From Pedobacter kyungheensis (GTDB taxonomy: Bacteria > Bacteroidota > Bacteroidia > Sphingobacteriales > Sphingobacteriaceae): a DNA stretch of 64,000 nt. The notes under the pieces are model-generated. The model saw only the letters and a program-made list of their open reading frames with translations. It did not search any database and was not told where the DNA came from. This document shows, one piece after another, positions 61,828 to 64,000 of the stretch. Both the position numbers and the translations under genes were made by a program. How positions within the stretch are numbered: position 1 is the stretch's first letter; each line of letters begins with the position of its first letter. The DNA is taken from positions 1 through 64,000 of the forward strand of contig NZ_JSYN01000004.1 in NCBI RefSeq assembly GCF_000812965.1, given 5' to 3'.

Positions 61828-64000
61828 TTATTTCTTCTTCGCTACAGCTTTTTTAGCCGGAGCTTTCTTCTTTGCCGGGGCTTTCTTTTTTGTTTCGAAA
61901 GCGTTTGGTACCTGCTCCACAATCATCTTTTTAACCACTTCCAGGTCGATGTCAACCAGTTCTTCCGCGGTATATTTTTGTTTGGTGGCTTCGTTGTTTC
62001 TCAGTTTCAGCATCAGTTTACCAAAACGAATGAATGGTCCCCAACGGCCGTTTTCGATCGAAATTTTCTCGGCATCCCAGGTTTTAATGTACCTGTTGGC
62101 CTCTTTTTCTACTTTTTTGCCAATTAAGGTTTCAATATCGGCCTGTGTAAGGTTATTGAAATCGTAACCTTTAGCCGGGATATTGATAAACAAGTCGTTC
62201 CATTTAATAAACGGACCAAAACGGCCTTTTCCTTTGGTAACGCCCAAGCCCTGGTAATAGGCAATAGGCGCATCGTCGTCCATTTTCTGGCGGATAATTT
62301 CAACAGCTCTTTCGTAGGTTACCGACAGTGGTTCTTCGTTTTTAGGCAATGAAATAAAACTCTCACCCCATTTTACATATGGACCAAATCTGCCTACACC
62401 AATTACTACTTCCTTACCCTCAAAATCGGGTAGCTGGAAAGGTAGTTTAAATAATTCTAATGCATCGTCAAGCGTAATGGTAGCAACCGATTGGTTACGC
62501 ATTAAGCTGGCATAGCGGGGCTTTTCTTCTTCATCTAGCTCGCCAATTTGCACCAGCGGACCAAATTTACCCACTTTGGTGTAAACGTTTTTACCCGTTG
62601 CGGGATCAAGTCCTAACAGGCGTTCGCCGGTAGCACGTTCTGCAGTTTCTAAAGTAGTTTCTACTTCGGTGTGGAAAGGATTGTAGAAAGAATGGAGCAT
62701 TTTTGTCCACTCTTGTAAGCCCTGCGCAATCTCATCAAATTCTTTTTCTACTTTGGCAGTAAAGTTAAAATCGACGATTCCTTTAAAATGTTCAACCAGG
62801 AAATCGTTAACTACCTCACCAATATCGGTAGGGAAGAGTTTCGATTTTTCGGCTCCGGTTATTTCTGATTTGGTTTCTTTTTTAACCTTGCCGTCGGCCA
62901 AAGTAATGGCTGTAAACTTACGCTGTTTACCTTCACGGTCTTCTTTTACTACGTAACCACGGTTTTGTACGGTAGAAATGGTTGGTGCATAAGTAGACGG
63001 ACGGCCAATGCCCAGTTCTTCTAATTTTTTAACCAAACTGGCCTCTGTATAGCGTGCCGGCGGACGAGAATAACGCTCAGTTGCCTGCATTTCTTTTAAA
63101 AATAATTCCTGCCCCTTAGCTAAAGGAGGTAAGATTGAGCCACCTTCTTTTTCATCGCCTTCTTCATCGTCGGTTGATTCGAGATAAACTTTTAAGAAAC
63201 CATCAAATTTCAGCACCTCACCTTCAGCCACTAAATGCTCTTTGCGGGTTGATGCGGTAATTTGTGCAGTAGTTTTCTCGAATAAGGCTTCGCTCATTTG
63301 CGAGGCAATTGAACGTTTCCAGATCAGATCGTACAAACGTTTTTCTGAAATATCGCCATCAACCGTATGTCTGTCGAAATAGGTAGGGCGGATGGCTTCG
63401 TGGGCCTCTTGTGCACCTGCCGATTTGGTTTTATAAACCCTTGGCTGGTGATATTTTTCGCCGTAGGCCGATTTGATTTCGGCAGCTGCAGCATTTATAG
63501 CGGTTTCTGATAAGTTTACCGAGTCAGTTCTCATGTAGGTAATCTTACCCGCCTCATATAATCGTTGGGCAACCTGCATGGTTCTGGCAACCGAAAAACC
63601 TAATTTTCTGGAGGCTTCCTGTTGCAGGGTTGAAGTGGTAAAAGGTGCTGCCGGATTACGTTTTGCCGGTTTGGTTTCTAAGCTGCTAATGGTAAATGCA
63701 GCACTGGCACAATCCTGAAGGTATTTCTCTGCATCGGCTTCGCTTTCGAAACGCTGTGGTAATTCGGCTTTTACCAGTTCGCGGCCTTTGCCGGTAGTAA
63801 ACTGGGCTGTTATTTTATATGCTGCTGAAGCATTAAAGTTTAAAACTTCTCTTTCTCTATCTACAATTAAACGTACGGCAACAGATTGCACACGGCCTGC
63901 AGATAAAGATGGTTTTACCTTTTTCCATAATACCGGCGAAAGCTCAAAACCTACCAGCCGATCTAAAACGCGGCGGGCTTGTTGTGCATTTACCAGGTTA
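61828..64000 (-). CDS. topA: DNA topoisomerase I, N-terminus beyond the window
   Basis: The 3' 724 codons of a type IA topoisomerase; the frame is open through position 64000, so the ATG at 63891 is internal. The signature NAQQARRVLDRLVG and SAGRVQSVAVRL segments are visible at 63880-64000. The catalytic tyrosine is in ITYMRTDSVNLS. The C-terminus has four short repeats (GKFGPLVQIGE, GRFGPYVKWGE, GRFGPFIKWND, GRWGPFIRFGK) in place of Cys4 zinc fingers, and ends in a Lys/Ala/Pro tail. It relaxes negative supercoils. A REP-like element lies downstream. Confidence 0.97.
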   Translation of the reverse strand, partial: NLVNAQQARRVLDRLVGFELSPVLWKKVKPSLSAGRVQSVAVRLIVDREREVLNFNASAAYKITAQFTTGKGRELVKAELPQRFESEADAEKYLQDCASAAFTISSLETKPAKRNPAAPFTTSTLQQEASRKLGFSVARTMQVAQRLYEAGKITYMRTDSVNLSETAINAAAAEIKSAYGEKYHQPRVYKTKSAGAQEAHEAIRPTYFDRHTVDGDISEKRLYDLIWKRSIASQMSEALFEKTTAQITASTRKEHLVAEGEVLKFDGFLKVYLESTDDEEGDEKEGGSILPPLAKGQELFLKEMQATERYSRPPARYTEASLVKKLEELGIGRPSTYAPTISTVQNRGYVVKEDREGKQRKFTAITLADGKVKKETKSEITGAEKSKLFPTDIGEVVNDFLVEHFKGIVDFNFTAKVEKEFDEIAQGLQEWTKMLHSFYNPFHTEVETTLETAERATGERLLGLDPATGKNVYTKVGKFGPLVQIGELDEEEKPRYASLMRNQSVATITLDDALELFKLPFQLPDFEGKEVVIGVGRFGPYVKWGESFISLPKNEEPLSVTYERAVEIIRQKMDDDAPIAYYQGLGVTKGKGRFGPFIKWNDLFINIPAKGYDFNNLTQADIETLIGKKVEKEANRYIKTWDAEKISIENGRWGPFIRFGKLMLKLRNNEATKQKYTAEELVDIDLEVVKKMIVEQVPNAFETKKKAPAKKKAPAKKAVAKKK

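Noticed and set aside
61828..63891. topA taken as complete from the ATG at 63891
   Set aside because: The frame continues without a stop to the window edge and encodes conserved topoisomerase residues (ARRVLDRLVG), so the ATG is internal and the gene is cut by the window.
1..64000. CRISPR arrays, tRNA and rRNA genes
   Set aside because: No regularly spaced direct repeats and no tRNA cloverleaf or rRNA-like conserved stretches were noticed when reading through; a covariance-model scan would settle tRNAs.

Overview
The window looks like chromosome from a Bacteroidota bacterium of the Sphingobacteriaceae (Pedobacter-like). This is inferred from gene content: a TonB-dependent receptor with a carboxypeptidase-like N-terminal domain, a GH127 enzyme, a DUF4143 ATPase and an alpha-2-macroglobulin/PBP1C pair. 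It also fits the moderately AT-rich composition, the near absence of Shine-Dalgarno sites and at least two TAnnTTTG-type -7 boxes. The species cannot be fixed from the sequence alone.

Left flank (1-22,100) is ordinary accessory metabolism. It holds a secreted VOC protein, a serine hydrolase, an AraC regulator divergent from an NADPH:quinone-type oxidoreductase, a membrane glycosyltransferase and several small proteins. A TonB-dependent siderophore receptor follows, with palindromic iron-box-like sites in its promoter. Then come DUF3095 and PAS/histidine-kinase genes, a carbohydrate group (aldo/keto reductase, GH127, galactose mutarotase lipoprotein, HAD phosphatase), a Crp/Fnr regulator, PAP2, a sterol-desaturase-like hydroxylase and lysoplasmalogenase.

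Centre (22,484-49,326) is the main find: a 26.8-kb, 17-gene, strictly co-directional and tightly packed extracellular contractile injection system (eCIS). The order is Pvc16/DUF4255 cap-type protein, an unknown 369-aa protein, two sheaths, two tube proteins, a 53-aa DUF5908 protein, a LysM tube/baseplate protein, VgrG-like spike, PAAR tip, gp25, two giant baseplate proteins, a 1212-aa coiled-coil protein, tape-measure protein, AAA+ ATPase and a 1347-aa DUF4157 protein that is the obvious effector/cargo. A peptidoglycan amidase without a signal peptide lies convergently just downstream and could serve for lysis and release.

Right flank (49,380-64,000) carries the conserved pbpC/alpha-2-macroglobulin pair, split by a REP-associated (RAYT-like) transposase bracketed by its own palindromes. 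It continues with an NTF2-like protein, a DUF4143 ATPase preceded by a perfect 18-bp inverted repeat, a hypothetical protein and the 3' part of topA running off the window. No tRNA, rRNA, CRISPR array or integrase was seen.
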